Assembly (NCBI GenBank): GCA_964513095.1
Contig: CAZELH010000026.1
Location: 1 to 11,801, forward strand
Source: JBDKGD01 sp964513095
GTDB lineage: Bacteria > Patescibacteriota > Minisyncoccia > UBA6257 > 2-01-FULL-56-20
Length of the DNA stretch: 11,801 nucleotides
Direction of reading: 5' to 3'
Shown: piece by piece, positions 11,791 through 11,801 of the stretch
How positions within the stretch are numbered: position 1 is the stretch's first letter
Layout of the letters: each line of letters opens with the position of its first letter
Notes under the pieces: model-generated
The model's database searches: none
Seen by the model: only the letters and a program-made list of their open reading frames with translations
What the model was told of the DNA's origin: nothing
Position numbers and translations under genes: made by a program

Positions 11791-11801
11791 GAGCACGTAA
11801 A

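Noticed and set aside
11425..11796. Minus-strand ORF of 123 codons
   Set aside because: It runs through the putative ncRNA, its terminator and both palindromic repeats. Its translation has the typical chance peptides of such repeats (IPSLARD, RQARDDG) and no protein-like organisation.
11106..11801. tRNA, SRP RNA, RNase P RNA or tmRNA
   Set aside because: I looked for TTC-loop and CCA features, the SRP GGAAGCAGCC loop, and the ends of tmRNA and RNase P RNA. None is present.

Overview
The window is a ribosomal-protein locus read entirely from the minus strand, so transcription runs from high to low coordinates. It encodes EF-Tu followed by the S10, spc and part-alpha gene order: tuf, rpsJ, an unrecognised small gene, rplC, rplD, rplW, rplB, rpsS, rplV, rpsC, rplP, rpmC, rpsQ, rplN, rplX, rplE, rpsN, rpsH, rplF, rplR, rpsE, rplO. 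The left edge falls just after rplO, where secY normally follows.

The organism is probably a member of the Candidate Phyla Radiation (Patescibacteria), most likely of the Parcubacteria type. rpmD (uL30) is absent from its usual place between rpsE and rplO, which is a CPR hallmark. Other proteins fit: a short uL3, zinc-type uS14 and uL24, a tailed uL22, and small intergenic repeats of a kind common in such genomes. The standard genetic code is used. All 22 genes start with ATG; 18 end in TAA, 4 in TAG and none in TGA.

Region 11313-11801 holds no protein gene. On the minus strand it has an extended -10 promoter, a folded region with a 14-bp closing stem, and a strong terminator. Together these look like an autonomous ncRNA of about 168 nt. 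Next come REP/MITE-like inverted repeats, then the tuf promoter. tuf has a leader of about 170 nt that carries a long hairpin. tuf and rpsJ form one unit, separated by a strong hairpin and closed by a Rho-independent terminator at 9346-9374.

A Cys/His-rich 86-aa protein gene (8977-9237) follows as its own transcription unit, with promoter, Shine-Dalgarno and terminator. The main operon from rplC to rplO (8725 to 15) comes last. Its genes never overlap and are mostly 4-23 nt apart, with gaps of 78 nt before rpsS and 54 nt before rpsC. No ribosomal-protein gene has a clear Shine-Dalgarno. Several large-subunit genes instead carry ACTCC(T/C) directly against the ATG.

The gene products build the two ribosomal subunits, and EF-Tu delivers aminoacyl-tRNA to them. 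The parts that are not routine are the putative ncRNA, the orphan small protein that splits the S10 operon, the tuf leader and the unusual start-codon context.
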